From contig JALSJI010000048.1 in assembly GCA_026989435.1 (NCBI GenBank), forward strand, positions 1 to 64,000: a DNA stretch of 64,000 bases. Reading direction: 5' to 3'. Within the stretch, counting starts at the first letter, position 1. Each line of letters begins with the position of its first letter. The stretch is from Sulfurovum sp. Lineage in GTDB: Bacteria > Campylobacterota > Campylobacteria > Campylobacterales > Sulfurovaceae. A program made the translations under genes and the position numbers. Below, piece after piece: positions 45,538-55,190 of this stretch. The notes below the pieces were generated by a model. The model ran no database searches. It saw nothing but the letters and a program-made list of their open reading frames with translations, and was not told the DNA's origin.

Positions 45538-46280
45538 AAAAAGAGGATCACATCGCACTTTTTATAGACTGTGATAATATCTCATACCGTTCTATAGAGG
45601 GTATTATTAACGAACTCAGCAAATATGGCGTAGTCAATATCAGACAGGCTTACGGTAACTGGACAAAAGAGAACCTTAAAAATTGGGAAGAAAAGCTTTT
45701 GGAATTTGCCATCAAGCCTATACAGCAATTTGACTACTCCAAAAATAAAAATGCCACGGATATCCTCATGACCATCGATGCAATTGATCTGCTCCATACC
45801 AAAGAGATTGATGCCTTTGCCTTTGCTACTTCCGACTCTGACTTTACTCCCGTTGTCATACGTGTGCAGAGTGAAGGTATCAAGGTCTACGGTTTTGGAG
45901 AGAAAAAAACACCCAAGCCCTTTATGGCAGCATGCTCACAGTTTATCTTTACAGAAAAACTGATGTCCAACTACGTAGAAAACGAGAGTGAAACAGCAGA
46001 TAAAAAACAAACACCGATACGAAAATCAGGCAAAGAGATGCGTCAAGACACATGGCTGGTCAATCTACTGCGTACAGCAGTAGAACAGACCATGGATGAA
46101 GACGGCTGGGCAAATCTTGCAGGTATCGGACAATATATCAACAACTCGTCCTCCTTCTCCCCTATTAATTTTGGATACAAAAAACTCTCCCATCTTATCG
46201 ATGAGATAGACCTCTTTGATGTTTATGTGGACAAAGATAGCAAAATTATGAGCATTCGTAACAAACGCAACAAAAACTAA
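45528..46280 (+). CDS. NYN-domain ribonuclease-like protein with LOTUS/OST-HTH tail
   Basis: 250 residues. PIN-like NYN domain: FIDCDNISYRSIEGII (first acidic cluster), FDYSKNKNATDILMTIDAIDLL, and FAFATSDSDFTPVVIRVQSEGIKVYGFG (second cluster), the layout of LabA/NYN nucleases. A short linker, then DTWLVNLLRTAVEQTMDEDGWANLAGIGQYIN ... YKKLSHLIDEIDLFDVYVD, an OST-HTH (LOTUS) RNA-binding domain. Probably an RNA endonuclease or RNA-binding protein; target unknown. AAAGGAGCAACAAG precedes the ATG inside rsmD. It ends in a 4-base convergent overlap with the helicase gene. Confidence 0.87.
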   Translation: MRIKKEDHIALFIDCDNISYRSIEGIINELSKYGVVNIRQAYGNWTKENLKNWEEKLLEFAIKPIQQFDYSKNKNATDILMTIDAIDLLHTKEIDAFAFATSDSDFTPVVIRVQSEGIKVYGFGEKKTPKPFMAACSQFIFTEKLMSNYVENESETADKKQTPIRKSGKEMRQDTWLVNLLRTAVEQTMDEDGWANLAGIGQYINNSSSFSPINFGYKKLSHLIDEIDLFDVYVDKDSKIMSIRNKRNKN

Positions 46281-48346
46281 TCCTCGTGTTTTGCCCTGCT
46301 TCTCTTTTTTCCCTCTTTAGGCGCAACAAACTCACCCTTAATAAGTCCCGCCTCATACAAAAACTGAGAGGGTTGATACTCTATCTTCTTTGCTTTATCA
46401 AAACGTGCAAGAGAGAGGTAGAGCTTCTCTTTGGCACGTGTGACTGCCACATAAAAGAGTCTACGCTCCTCTTCTATACTTGACATCATCTTCCTATTTG
46501 GAAAACGTCCATCAACCAGATCCGTCACATATACTTCTAAAAACTCTAAACCTTTAGAGGCATGTACCGTAAGTAAATTAACCCCCTCGCCTTCACTAAG
46601 CTCATTACCTCCAAGCACCATGGCATTGACAAAACGCCCAAGCTCCTTATATCCTTTTGAGATATCAAGCAAAAGTGCTGCTTTTCTCTCTATGCGCTCT
46701 TTTGCAGACCTTTTTTTCTCCTCGTCTATCTCCCCTGATTTTACTCTTCCTCTCTGAGTAGCAAGCAGTTCAACGACACCCTTGTATAAAGTAGAATCTA
46801 TCGTACGGCGTAGTATTTCCCAAGGTGTTGTTAGCCTCCCTGTTTGCTCGACAAGGGTATAAAATGCCTCAAAATGATACACCGTATCTCGAGTAAGTTT
46901 TGGATGTTTTAACAAGGGATGTACCATAAGTCTCTTCCCTAACTCCAGTGTATGAAAGCGTGCAGCACTGCCTATCTCCAAATCATCGTCAAAAAGTCCT
47001 AATTGTATATTTTTGCGTGGATTAAATTTAGGTAGATGCTGTACGATAGGATCTAATACCCCTTGCATCAAATCTCCCTCTCCAAAGTGTACTAAAGACT
47101 CAAATATCTCTCTAGCCAAAGCAGAGCCTACCCCCCCGGCATATTCAAAGAGATGGATAAATGCCATCATATCTTTGGGATTTACGAGTAAAGAGAGAAA
47201 ATCAATCAAAAACTTTATCTCTTTGGCATCAAAAAAACTTGTACCCCCTTTACGCTTGCAACTGATACCGTATTCGCGTAACGAAGCCTCTATGCCGTCT
47301 GCTGAAGCGTTATTTCTAAAAATCACGGCTATCTCGTTATTGGGTACATGTGTCTGCTTGATACTCTGTGCAATGGATTGATACTGCTCAAACAAATCAT
47401 TATATATAAGCAGCCTTGGCGGATGCATCTTACCCTGTTTTCCAACTTCTAGTCTTTTAGGATAGATACGTTCGTTACGCTCTATCACCCTGTTGGCAAG
47501 TGAAAGTATAGGAGCGCTTGAGCGGTAATTTATTGTAAGTGTATGCACTTTCGCTTCCGGGTAACGTGTAGCGTAGCTTGCGATATTTTCAATATTTGCC
47601 CCGTTAAAGGCATAGATACTTTGATCATAATCTCCCACACAAAAAAGTGATGCAGGCTGAAGTGCATCTATCAATGCAGACTGCAAGGTATTGGTATCTT
47701 GATACTCATCAACCAACACCTCGGAAAAAGAGATACGATTTGATTCTAAATACTCCTTCATACGTAAAAGCAGATCATTAAATGAGGCAAAACCGTACTT
47801 GATTTTTTCACGTTCAAATGCCTCTATGATATCCATATAGACCTCTATAAGAGGCTCATGATCTTGATACTTCTGTAAAAACCACGCATCAAAGCCCTCC
47901 AAAGAGGCATTTTGATACAGTGCATACTGCTCATAGAGATAGGTGGCCGAAAATGGCTGTATCTCAAGATTCATACGTTCAAAATGTCGTTTTTCATATA
48001 TACTTCTAAAGAGTGTTTTCATCTCACTGGGCTGTTTGAGTGTAAGATGCGGATCTATCTCTTTTAGCCAACGATAGGAGACGGCATGAAAGGTTCCGGA
48101 GATGATCTTGGATACCACCGTTTTAGGAAAAAAGTGTTCCAGTCTTGCCAGCATCTCACCTGAAGCCTTATTGGTAAAAGTAAGCAGCAAAATCTCTGAT
48201 GGCTCTATACCCGAATGCAAAAGATGGGCAATACGCCCTACTATAGTAGAAGTTTTACCTGTCCCCGCACTGGCAATAATAAGATTATACCCTAAAGGGG
48301 CAGTCGCAGCACGATGCTGCTCTTGATTAAGTTTAGAGAGCGGCAA
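46277..48346 (-). CDS. UvrD/Rep-family superfamily I DNA helicase
   Basis: 689 residues. Motifs: Q motif LNQEQHRAATA, Walker A ASAGTGKTSTIVGRIAHLL, LLLTFTNKASGEM, motif II EVLVDEYQDTNT, motif III FCVGDYDQSIYAFNGA, LTINYRSS (IV), LLTVHASKGLEFLEVYV (V), and ERRLFYVAVTRAKEKLYL (VI). A 3'-5' helicase for repair or restart of replication; PcrA versus Rep cannot be decided. It ends in a basic tail (GKKRSRAKHED). It begins 1 base after the small unknown gene upstream, so they are coupled. Confidence 0.93.
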   Translation of the reverse strand: MPLSKLNQEQHRAATAPLGYNLIIASAGTGKTSTIVGRIAHLLHSGIEPSEILLLTFTNKASGEMLARLEHFFPKTVVSKIISGTFHAVSYRWLKEIDPHLTLKQPSEMKTLFRSIYEKRHFERMNLEIQPFSATYLYEQYALYQNASLEGFDAWFLQKYQDHEPLIEVYMDIIEAFEREKIKYGFASFNDLLLRMKEYLESNRISFSEVLVDEYQDTNTLQSALIDALQPASLFCVGDYDQSIYAFNGANIENIASYATRYPEAKVHTLTINYRSSAPILSLANRVIERNERIYPKRLEVGKQGKMHPPRLLIYNDLFEQYQSIAQSIKQTHVPNNEIAVIFRNNASADGIEASLREYGISCKRKGGTSFFDAKEIKFLIDFLSLLVNPKDMMAFIHLFEYAGGVGSALAREIFESLVHFGEGDLMQGVLDPIVQHLPKFNPRKNIQLGLFDDDLEIGSAARFHTLELGKRLMVHPLLKHPKLTRDTVYHFEAFYTLVEQTGRLTTPWEILRRTIDSTLYKGVVELLATQRGRVKSGEIDEEKKRSAKERIERKAALLLDISKGYKELGRFVNAMVLGGNELSEGEGVNLLTVHASKGLEFLEVYVTDLVDGRFPNRKMMSSIEEERRLFYVAVTRAKEKLYLSLARFDKAKKIEYQPSQFLYEAGLIKGEFVAPKEGKKRSRAKHED

Positions 48347-48347
48347 A

Positions 48348-48686
48348 CTAGTCTATACCGATAATATAGTAAGTCTCTTTCTCTTTGATCGCTCTTAGCT
48401 TAAGTTTGTATTTCTCCGCCCAATGTTTTACCAATGCATCAAAAGCCAAAAGATTTTTCGCATCTGCATCTTTATTACATTTTATCTTGAGATACTTTTG
48501 AGAATTTGACATTGCTATAAAAGCTTTTTCTACAGCAAGAGCATCATTAAAAGGGGGAATATGGGGCAAAAACTTCTCAATATTTTTTGTATTTTTAAAG
48601 ATCTCATTCATCTCTCTAAGTGTCTCTTTGGTTACCCTGTATCCCAACTGTATCAACAAGGCTTCAGGAGTAAGTTCCAAGTGCAT
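48348..48686 (-). CDS. Unknown small protein upstream of the UvrD-like helicase
   Basis: 112 residues, not recognised. Helical N-terminal half (TPEALLIQLGYRVTKETLREMNEIFKNT), then IPPFNDALAVEKAFIAMSNSQKYLKIK, and an alpha-beta end (ALVKHWAEKYKLKLRAIKEKETYYIIGI). GAGGA stands 9 bases before the ATG. Its stop is immediately before the helicase ATG, so it is co-translated with it and may be a helper; that is inference. Confidence 0.7.
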   Translation of the reverse strand: MHLELTPEALLIQLGYRVTKETLREMNEIFKNTKNIEKFLPHIPPFNDALAVEKAFIAMSNSQKYLKIKCNKDADAKNLLAFDALVKHWAEKYKLKLRAIKEKETYYIIGID

Positions 48687-48793
48687 AGTAATCTATCCTC
48701 AATACATCAAATTAAAAGTAGAGTATATCAGGAATTAGGTTAGCATGAAGTGTAAAAAAACAATTTTTTGCTATAAAAAAAGAGAGTTTTTAT

Positions 48794-49360
48794 TTAAAAC
48801 AGCGTCTCTTTAGGAAGCTCTACTCTGGCTATTAAATCTTTATAATGTTCAAGATTTTGAAACGCTTTTTCATAACGCCAACGTAAGACAAACTCGATAA
48901 TCTCATTTTTTAAAACGCTTTGCAGGGTTTCTGCTTTTCCAAAATAGCCCAACGAGACATTTTTCGCTTTCTTCTTGCCGTTTTTGTCCGGCTCGTAGGT
49001 AATCGCAATAATCTGTATATATTTTCCCTCTCGCACCTGTGCGAAATCCTCTTCTTTGAGTCCTATACCGGAGAGATTCATCGCCTTGTAGACAAAAATA
49101 TTATCAAAATCCGGAGCTTTTTCAAATATCTTTAACTTCTCATATAGATATTTTACCCGTTTGATATTCTCTTCTCTGACAGCATCCGTTCCACTCTCTG
49201 TTTTTTTAACCGTCACTGTTTTTTTCACAGACTCTTTGGAGACATCGTGCGATTCTTGAGAAGATTTAGAAGAGACTTTTTTTTGTTTTTTTCCCTTCTC
49301 TTCAAGCTTCTTTTCAAGCTTGCTTGACAATGCTTTGAGTTTATCCAAACTACCGGCCAT
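48794..49360 (-). CDS. Unknown cytosolic protein with charged N-terminus
   Basis: 188 residues from the ATG at 49360 (AAAGG 8 bases upstream); the track start is seven codons earlier. The first 70 residues are Lys/Ser/Glu-rich and low complexity (LEKKLEEKGKKQKKVSSKSS). A globular part follows: FDNIFVYKAMNLSGIGLKEEDFAQVREGKYIQIIAITYEPDKNG, then KNVSLGYFGKAETLQSVLKNEIIEFVLRWRYEKAF. No family recognised. Monocistronic, with an AT-rich spacer before murA on its 5' side. Confidence 0.68.
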   Translation of the reverse strand: MAGSLDKLKALSSKLEKKLEEKGKKQKKVSSKSSQESHDVSKESVKKTVTVKKTESGTDAVREENIKRVKYLYEKLKIFEKAPDFDNIFVYKAMNLSGIGLKEEDFAQVREGKYIQIIAITYEPDKNGKKKAKNVSLGYFGKAETLQSVLKNEIIEFVLRWRYEKAFQNLEHYKDLIARVELPKETLF

Positions 49361-49381
49361 ATTTCTACCTTTGCGAGCCAC

Positions 49382-49592
49382 AGGGGGCTTATAAAGTTTA
49401 TATTAGTTAATATCCTATCTAATATTTATTAATAAACAGCTTAATTATACTGAATAATATCAATTTTACTATTAAATAATGTAAAAAAATATAATATTTA
49501 TTAATATTTTACAAAACTACACACCTTAACCTTATTTTAGATAAAATCGGATCTCATTTTTATGACAAATTTATTGAATAAAAGAGAAGATA
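49382..49592. other. AT-rich spacer with the murA promoter
   Basis: Divergent upstream region of the unknown gene and murA. Contains TTAATATCCTATCTAATATTTATTAATA and TATTAAATAATG words similar to spacers at 21.8, 28.2 and 40 kb. A -10 box TAAAAT (49542-49547, in TTTTAGATAAAATC) serves murA; no clear -35. Confidence 0.5.
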
Positions 49593-50882
49593 ATGGATTA
49601 TTTAGAAATTGAAGGCGGCAACACATTAAAGGGAGATATCACTATATCCGGTGCCAAAAATGCTGCCTTACCAATTATTGCTGCAACCCTGCTAAGCGAC
49701 AAAGCGCTTACGCTTGATAATCTGCCCAATGTGGTAGATATCCGTACCCTACTTAAACTTTTGAGTATACTAGGAGGTGAAGTAACACATCATAACACCA
49801 CGGCACATATTAATAACCATAATATCACTTCAACCAAAGCACTCTATGAAATAGTCTCTCAAATGCGTGCCTCTATTTTAGTACTAGGGCCCCTTCTTTC
49901 ACGTTTTGGGGAGTGTGAGGTCTCTCTTCCCGGAGGATGTGCAATTGGTCAACGTCCTATAGATTTACACCTCAAGGCACTAGAAGCTATGGGAGCGAAG
50001 ATAGAGATAAAAGGCGGTTATGTACATGCCATCGCCCCTAACGGTCTGCAAGGAGCCAAAATCATTTTTGATAAAATTACCGTAGGGGGTACGGAAAACA
50101 TTATCATGGCAGCAGCCCTTGCCCACGGTACCACCACCATCGTCAACGCAGCTAAAGAGCCTGAAGTAGTACAGCTCTGCGAGATGATACGTGATGCCGG
50201 CGTGAAGATAGAAGGTATCGGAACCAATGAATTATCTATTGAAGGTACAGGCGGCAAGACACTACATTTTAAACCTGTGAAGATCATCCCGGATCGTATC
50301 GAAGCAGGTACCTATCTATGTGCCGGTGCAATTACCTATTCAACAATCACACTGCACAAGGTAAACCATACACATATTAGAGCTACCATTAACAAACTAG
50401 AGAGCATGGGCTGCAGTTTTGATATCAAAGACGAAAGTATCACGATTCATCCGGCTTCCTTGCTTAAACCGGTCAATCTTATTACTTTGGAGTACCCCGG
50501 TTTTCCTACGGATATGCAGGCACAGTTTATGGCACTGGCAGTCATGGCAAAAGGAGAAAGCCTCATAGAGGAGCGCCTTTTTGAAAACCGATTTATGCAT
50601 GTAAGTGAACTCAACCGTATGGGTGCAGATATCTGGCTTAAAGGCAATGTAGCAGCGGTTAAAGGGGTAGATGTACTCTACGGAGCAGAAGTGATGGCAA
50701 CGGACCTAAGAGCCTCTTCGGCATTGGTTCTAGCAGCACTGGTAGCCCAAGGTACTACCCATGTCAAACGTATCTACCATTTAGACAGAGGCTATGATAA
50801 TTTAGAAGGCAAACTCTCTAAACTTGGTGCCAAAATCACAAGAAAACAGGAGCCTTGGGTAGAGAGAAGAAAACAGCAGTAG
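49593..50882 (+). CDS. murA: UDP-N-acetylglucosamine 1-carboxyvinyltransferase
   Basis: First committed step of peptidoglycan synthesis: transfers enolpyruvate from PEP to UDP-GlcNAc. 429 residues. Seen: [38 protein letters not shown], the active-site loop [16 protein letters not shown] with the fosfomycin-reactive Cys116, and [45 protein letters not shown]. The catalytic Cys (not the Asp of resistant MurAs) is present. AGAGAAGATA precedes the ATG. Confidence 0.97.
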   Translation: MDYLEIEGGNTLKGDITISGAKNAALPIIAATLLSDKALTLDNLPNVVDIRTLLKLLSILGGEVTHHNTTAHINNHNITSTKALYEIVSQMRASILVLGPLLSRFGECEVSLPGGCAIGQRPIDLHLKALEAMGAKIEIKGGYVHAIAPNGLQGAKIIFDKITVGGTENIIMAAALAHGTTTIVNAAKEPEVVQLCEMIRDAGVKIEGIGTNELSIEGTGGKTLHFKPVKIIPDRIEAGTYLCAGAITYSTITLHKVNHTHIRATINKLESMGCSFDIKDESITIHPASLLKPVNLITLEYPGFPTDMQAQFMALAVMAKGESLIEERLFENRFMHVSELNRMGADIWLKGNVAAVKGVDVLYGAEVMATDLRASSALVLAALVAQGTTHVKRIYHLDRGYDNLEGKLSKLGAKITRKQEPWVERRKQQ

Positions 50883-50902
50883 CAATTTTATAGTAAAAAA
50901 TA

Positions 50903-51202
50903 TTACTTTTCTTGTAGCTCTACTATTTTTATCACTGCTGGAAAACCGGGACCCGCTGCTTCTTTGACCACTTCCGCTTTTACTTTTACAATCTGTTTTT
51001 GCTTATGCATCAAGTCAAAACTCTCTTTGTTTTGAATCTTGTAACTTTGGCGACTCTTGCTGTCTTTGATCGCCAAATAAGCAAAAGGCTCGGAGCCCTT
51101 CATTGCTATTTTGCCCTCAAGCTCTATCTCCTTGCTGTTTGCGCACCCTATCATACTTAAAATCATCCATACCCCTATGATACTTTTTCTTATGTGTTCC
51201 AT
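50903..51202 (-). CDS. Small lipoprotein, unknown
   Basis: 99 residues. Signal peptide and lipobox: RKSIIGVWMILSMIGC-ANS (Cys20). The mature part is a small beta-rich domain (IELEGKIAMKGSEPFAYLAIKDS, QIVKVKAEVVKEAAGPGFPAVIKIVEL), which looks OB-like. A ribosome site AGGAAGATAGG stands before the ATG. It lies 10 bases after the metalloprotease gene, probably the same operon. Confidence 0.78.
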   Translation of the reverse strand: MEHIRKSIIGVWMILSMIGCANSKEIELEGKIAMKGSEPFAYLAIKDSKSRQSYKIQNKESFDLMHKQKQIVKVKAEVVKEAAGPGFPAVIKIVELQEK

Positions 51203-51212
51203 CCTATCTTCC

Positions 51213-53225
51213 TTACTTGACTATAAGTATAGCTGACATACTAGCATCTAATGCTAAATCAATAGTTACCGACCCGGTAAGACCGTCACCTACTTTGTAG
51301 TAGCAGTTTGCTTGTGGGCTCACGGTACTACACTGCGTAAATGATGGTTGTGGTGTATAGTTAAAAAAGTTAATTGAGCCCATTTTATACACCACATCAC
51401 CCATATGACTTACTGTAAAGTCACCTGTATTATAGGTAGGTGCATCTTCTGCTAAGTTATCTTGGTCTGAGAGAAGTACTGCTATACCCCACTCTTTTTG
51501 TAAGTCTGCAAAGGTTTTACGCTCTACTCCTGCAGCTTTATTGACTGCATCTACTACAGCTTTTTCATCTTCTGAAGTGGTATGCATGATGTCATGCAGC
51601 AGTTGAGCCCCACCATAATTACGTGTAAGGAAAGTACCAAAGGCACTTACTTTGGAATAATCTGCTAAAGCACCACTCCATGTAGTAAGTGAAAGTGTAT
51701 TGTTGTCATTAAATCGTCCGTATCTGCCCTCTTCATTATTTGCTTCACCTGCAGAGCCATCTGCAGGCAGTACACCTCTTGGCCCCTTATGGTTGATCTT
51801 TGTGGCTATCATATCTTCTGTGGTCTCTGCTAGCATCTCAGCCAGCCAAGTATCGCTATTTCCACCCCGTAAAACGCCTTTTTGATAAAACTCTATCATA
51901 TGCACAAACTCATGTGCCAGAGTACTCACAACCTCTTTTGGCCATGCATGGTCTATGCTCCAAGAACTTTCCTCGTCACCATTGGCAAACATCACTGCAT
52001 CGATGTAGAACATCACACGTTCATTGGAGCTATATGATGTATTCGTTTTTTTATAGTTGTCTTTTGAGTAAAAGTACCCTATGACTCCACCATTTTCATT
52101 ATTATCATCATCTATATCTGTAAGCAATATAGTGATTTCATCATTTGCACCGATAAACATACTGTGCTTATCAGAAGCCTTTGCATTCCACTCTTCACCA
52201 TAGATGTTGGTCACCCAGTCGTAGATATCATTATTGTCTCCACTTTGTAAAAAAGTCTCCGCTAAAGCATCTACCATCGCTTGTGTAACACATTTGGTTT
52301 TTTTACATCCTACACCAAAACTATCATTGGATACCCAAATATTCAGTGTTTTATTTCCAAATACCGTAGAAATATCAGAGACTACCTTTCTAGCTGTGGC
52401 TAAAGTTCCACTACTAGTATCTCTAGTATCTACTGAAGTATAAAAGATTTTTGAAGTATTTACTGTATCTTTTTTTTGAGGTGCTAGATTGGTATTGACT
52501 ATTTTACTCGCTCTTGTAGTGTTAGTATTTTTTAGAAATTTTTTGACATTTTTGTTAAACGCTTGTATATACGCCGGAGCATGTCTACCTCTTTTAGCAT
52601 ATATCTGAGTAGAGGCACGCTTCATACTCTTTTGGGTTTGTACCGTTTTTCTATTGTGAGTAAGGGTAGGAGATGATGTCTGAGTTTCACTACTATTACT
52701 TAAAAGTACATATACACTTTTAGGTGAAGTTCCAATACTATAAGAGTTTGATCCGTTTAAAGTTTTAACTTCATACGTATGAGCTACAGATTCATTTTCA
52801 TCTTCGATGGTTATCGTGAAGTCTTTACTAATACTATTATTACCCAAATCTGTAACTTGTATAGTAACCTCGTAGATATTATCACTATCTATATCAGTAG
52901 GATTTTCATAGTCAGGTTTTTCTTTAAATATCAATGTTCCAGTAGATTTATCAATTGCAAATTTATCTTTATCTACACCACCCTTAATGGTATACTCAAG
53001 TTCAGTTTGGTCAGATGCTTGTATATCCGCAATATATCTTTTATTTTCTTTCTTTGACAAACTTTCACTTGTCTGAAAAATAGGTTTAGTTTTATCATTA
53101 ATTATGGGTATTGGACTTGGTGTGGGATTTTGTATGCTTGTCGGACTTGAGCTACCTCCGCCTTCACACCCCATAAAAAGTAGTGACGCTGCTACTAAAG
53201 AGAGATGTTTAAAGGTGTAAGTCAT
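51213..53225 (-). CDS. M30-like metalloprotease lipoprotein with cadherin-type domain
   Basis: 670 residues. Lipobox LLFMGC-EGGG (Cys20), then a Pro/Ser linker. A cadherin-like domain follows (about 45-150: AIDKSTGTLIFKEKPDYENP, DSDNIYEVTIQVTDLGNNSI), then a long Ser/Thr/Lys region. The peptidase domain starts near 290; zinc site STLAHEFVHMIEFYQKG (HExxH) with a downstream MLAETTEDM glutamate region, as in hyicolysin-type (M30) gluzincins. Surface-anchored protease, probably outer membrane. Contains one CVTQ and one CSTVSPQANC pair that may form disulfides. Confidence 0.85.
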   Translation of the reverse strand: MTYTFKHLSLVAASLLFMGCEGGGSSSPTSIQNPTPSPIPIINDKTKPIFQTSESLSKKENKRYIADIQASDQTELEYTIKGGVDKDKFAIDKSTGTLIFKEKPDYENPTDIDSDNIYEVTIQVTDLGNNSISKDFTITIEDENESVAHTYEVKTLNGSNSYSIGTSPKSVYVLLSNSSETQTSSPTLTHNRKTVQTQKSMKRASTQIYAKRGRHAPAYIQAFNKNVKKFLKNTNTTRASKIVNTNLAPQKKDTVNTSKIFYTSVDTRDTSSGTLATARKVVSDISTVFGNKTLNIWVSNDSFGVGCKKTKCVTQAMVDALAETFLQSGDNNDIYDWVTNIYGEEWNAKASDKHSMFIGANDEITILLTDIDDDNNENGGVIGYFYSKDNYKKTNTSYSSNERVMFYIDAVMFANGDEESSWSIDHAWPKEVVSTLAHEFVHMIEFYQKGVLRGGNSDTWLAEMLAETTEDMIATKINHKGPRGVLPADGSAGEANNEEGRYGRFNDNNTLSLTTWSGALADYSKVSAFGTFLTRNYGGAQLLHDIMHTTSEDEKAVVDAVNKAAGVERKTFADLQKEWGIAVLLSDQDNLAEDAPTYNTGDFTVSHMGDVVYKMGSINFFNYTPQPSFTQCSTVSPQANCYYKVGDGLTGSVTIDLALDASMSAILIVK

Positions 53226-53355
53226 GTGTTTTCCTTATTTTAGTAAAAAAGTATGTTAAAGTGATACTCTATACTCGTGTAATAATATATTACGATATTT
53301 AATTAATCTCAGTATACAGAAAAAATGTCAAAAAATGTCAAAAAACGACTTAATC
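53226..53355. other. Spacer between the metalloprotease gene and truD
   Basis: Short AT-rich stretch with a direct repeat, AAAAAATGTCAAAAAATGTCAAAAAACG, at 53321-53348. No promoter or terminator is clear. Confidence 0.35.
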
Positions 53356-54417
53356 TTACCCACCGCGTAAAACATCTAAAACATTGGTAGCATAACAGCC
53401 TTTAGGAAGCACAAAAGAAAGCTCATAATGTGCCTTCTCTTCCACGTAAGTTTTACTAAGTTCAGTCACTTGTACCCATGCGTAACGTCTGGTACCATGT
53501 AAGCTCAACTCTTCTACAAAAGGTGTTTCGAGTATGCCTGCCGTAGCTAAAGAGACTTTGGCTTTTTTACCCGCTAGTAGTCCTGCCGGGGCTATGTCTT
53601 TGTTTGCAAACCTTTTGGCTTCTTCTTCTAGGTTTTCTACGTTAAAGAGTCTGCCATACGGGTAGTGCATCATCACATCTCCCTCTACTAGTTTAAAAAA
53701 GTTTGGCTGTGCCTTTGTGCCTTTGAGCGAACCTTCCGGCAGTCCCATCACCTGTTCTGTCTCACGCTCTGAAAATTTTTCAAGTAACAAATTAAGCTCC
53801 ATACGCCGTGAGAGCCACTTGTTAAAAAGGTAAGACTGGTACGACCCCATAAGAAACTCTTTTTTCTTACGGTCACGCATCTTTAACTCTCCACTTAAAA
53901 GCTTTTTGCCATCTTCCCAGTTGTTACCATCGGTGCCAAAACGTTGGTTACCAAAGTAGTTGGGTACGCCGTTTGCTTTTATCCACTTTAGTACGGAGTC
54001 TAGTTTGTCTTTTTGTACCCCTAACACTTTTTTAAGGCGTATTTTAAAACGGTTGCCTTTTAGGTGTCCTACACGTATCTTGTTGTTGTGTCTTACACTA
54101 GAGAGTATCTTTATCTTCTCATGGCTAAATGCTTTTAACTTCTCTTCATGTATCGCCATGATGGAGATGTGCTGTATGGTCATGGCATGTTTGTCTTTTA
54201 GCCCCGCATATCCTATATCACGTCTGCGTATACCTAGACGGGTAGAGAAGACATCGAGCATCTCCCATGTGGTCATCTCTTTTTTGCGTACCTTGAGGAT
54301 GAGATGTTCGCCCTCCCCGCTAAATTCATAAAGCGGTATCTCCTCTACGCTAAAGTCACGTGCCGAGGAGTTAAAGACAAATTCATTCTTTATATTTAGC
54401 GGGTAGATTACTCTCAT
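53356..54417 (-). CDS. truD: tRNA pseudouridine(13) synthase TruD
   Basis: Isomerises U13 in tRNA-Glu. 353 residues. Seen: RDFSVEEIPLYEFSGEGEHL, the catalytic motif IGYAGLKDKHAMTIQHISI (Asp in GLKD), VGHLKGNRFKIRLKK, and GVPNYFGNQRFGTDGNN, a TruD hallmark. The C-terminal insertion is shorter than in E. coli, as in relatives. AGGTA just upstream of the ATG is a close-spaced ribosome site. Monocistronic, divergent from gph. Confidence 0.95.
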   Translation of the reverse strand: MRVIYPLNIKNEFVFNSSARDFSVEEIPLYEFSGEGEHLILKVRKKEMTTWEMLDVFSTRLGIRRRDIGYAGLKDKHAMTIQHISIMAIHEEKLKAFSHEKIKILSSVRHNNKIRVGHLKGNRFKIRLKKVLGVQKDKLDSVLKWIKANGVPNYFGNQRFGTDGNNWEDGKKLLSGELKMRDRKKKEFLMGSYQSYLFNKWLSRRMELNLLLEKFSERETEQVMGLPEGSLKGTKAQPNFFKLVEGDVMMHYPYGRLFNVENLEEEAKRFANKDIAPAGLLAGKKAKVSLATAGILETPFVEELSLHGTRRYAWVQVTELSKTYVEEKAHYELSFVLPKGCYATNVLDVLRGG

Positions 54418-54501
54418 TACCTAGCTTTCTCTTTTGATATCGGTTTTGTTAAGACTATTTTAGCTAAAAAATGTATAATCGCACTAATTCAAAATAAGGT
54501 T

Positions 54502-55182
54502 ATGCATTTGAAACCGACAAACAAAACACTGCTCATCTTTGATCTAGACGGCACGCTTATCGATTCGGCGTCGGACCTGGCAAAGGCAGTCAACCACATG
54601 TTGTGTTACTTAGATAAAAAACCTTTTGATGAAGAACAAATACATCACTGGGTAGGCAATGGCGCTCTAACCTTGGTAAAACGTGCACTGCTTGGTAAAA
54701 GAGAACTTGACGAGACATTAGATACGGACTATACGGAAAAAGCCCTCCATATTTTTTTAGACTATTATCGGGCAAACCTTTGCTATGCTACAAAACCCTA
54801 TCCGGATGTCTTAACTACCCTGACAAACCTCAAAAAGAAAGGCTATACCTTGGCTATTGTGACCAACAAACCCTATGCCTTTGTAACACCCATACTCAAA
54901 AGTTTGAAGATGGATGGACTCTTTGCGAAAATACTGGGCGGCGACAGCCTAGCAGAAAAAAAACCTCACCCTGCTCCTCTCTTACATGTTTGCAAGACTT
55001 TGGGTATCGCTGTTGAAGCCTCTGTTATGGTAGGAGATTCCAAAAACGACATCTTGGCTGCCAATGCCTGTAAAATGGACTCTGTAGGTGTCACCTACGG
55101 CTATAATTACGGAGAGGATATCGCTACGTACAAACCTGACTTTATGATAGATAATTTTTCAGAGCTAAATAGTATTTTATAG
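54502..55182 (+). CDS. gph: HAD-family phosphoglycolate phosphatase
   Basis: 226 residues. HAD motifs: FDLDGTLIDSASDLAKAVN (I, nucleophile Asp and acid/base Asp), AIVTNKPYAFV (II), KKPHPAPLL (III) and VMVGDSKNDILAANACKMDSVGVTYGY (IV). The helical cap IHHWVGNGALTLVKRAL is typical of Gph. It removes 2-phosphoglycolate, but other sugar-phosphate specificity is possible. A TATAAT -10 box lies 22 bases before the ATG. Followed after 8 bases by an FAD enzyme gene. Confidence 0.88.
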   Translation: MHLKPTNKTLLIFDLDGTLIDSASDLAKAVNHMLCYLDKKPFDEEQIHHWVGNGALTLVKRALLGKRELDETLDTDYTEKALHIFLDYYRANLCYATKPYPDVLTTLTNLKKKGYTLAIVTNKPYAFVTPILKSLKMDGLFAKILGGDSLAEKKPHPAPLLHVCKTLGIAVEASVMVGDSKNDILAANACKMDSVGVTYGYNYGEDIATYKPDFMIDNFSELNSIL

Positions 55183-55190
55183 AGTTAATA

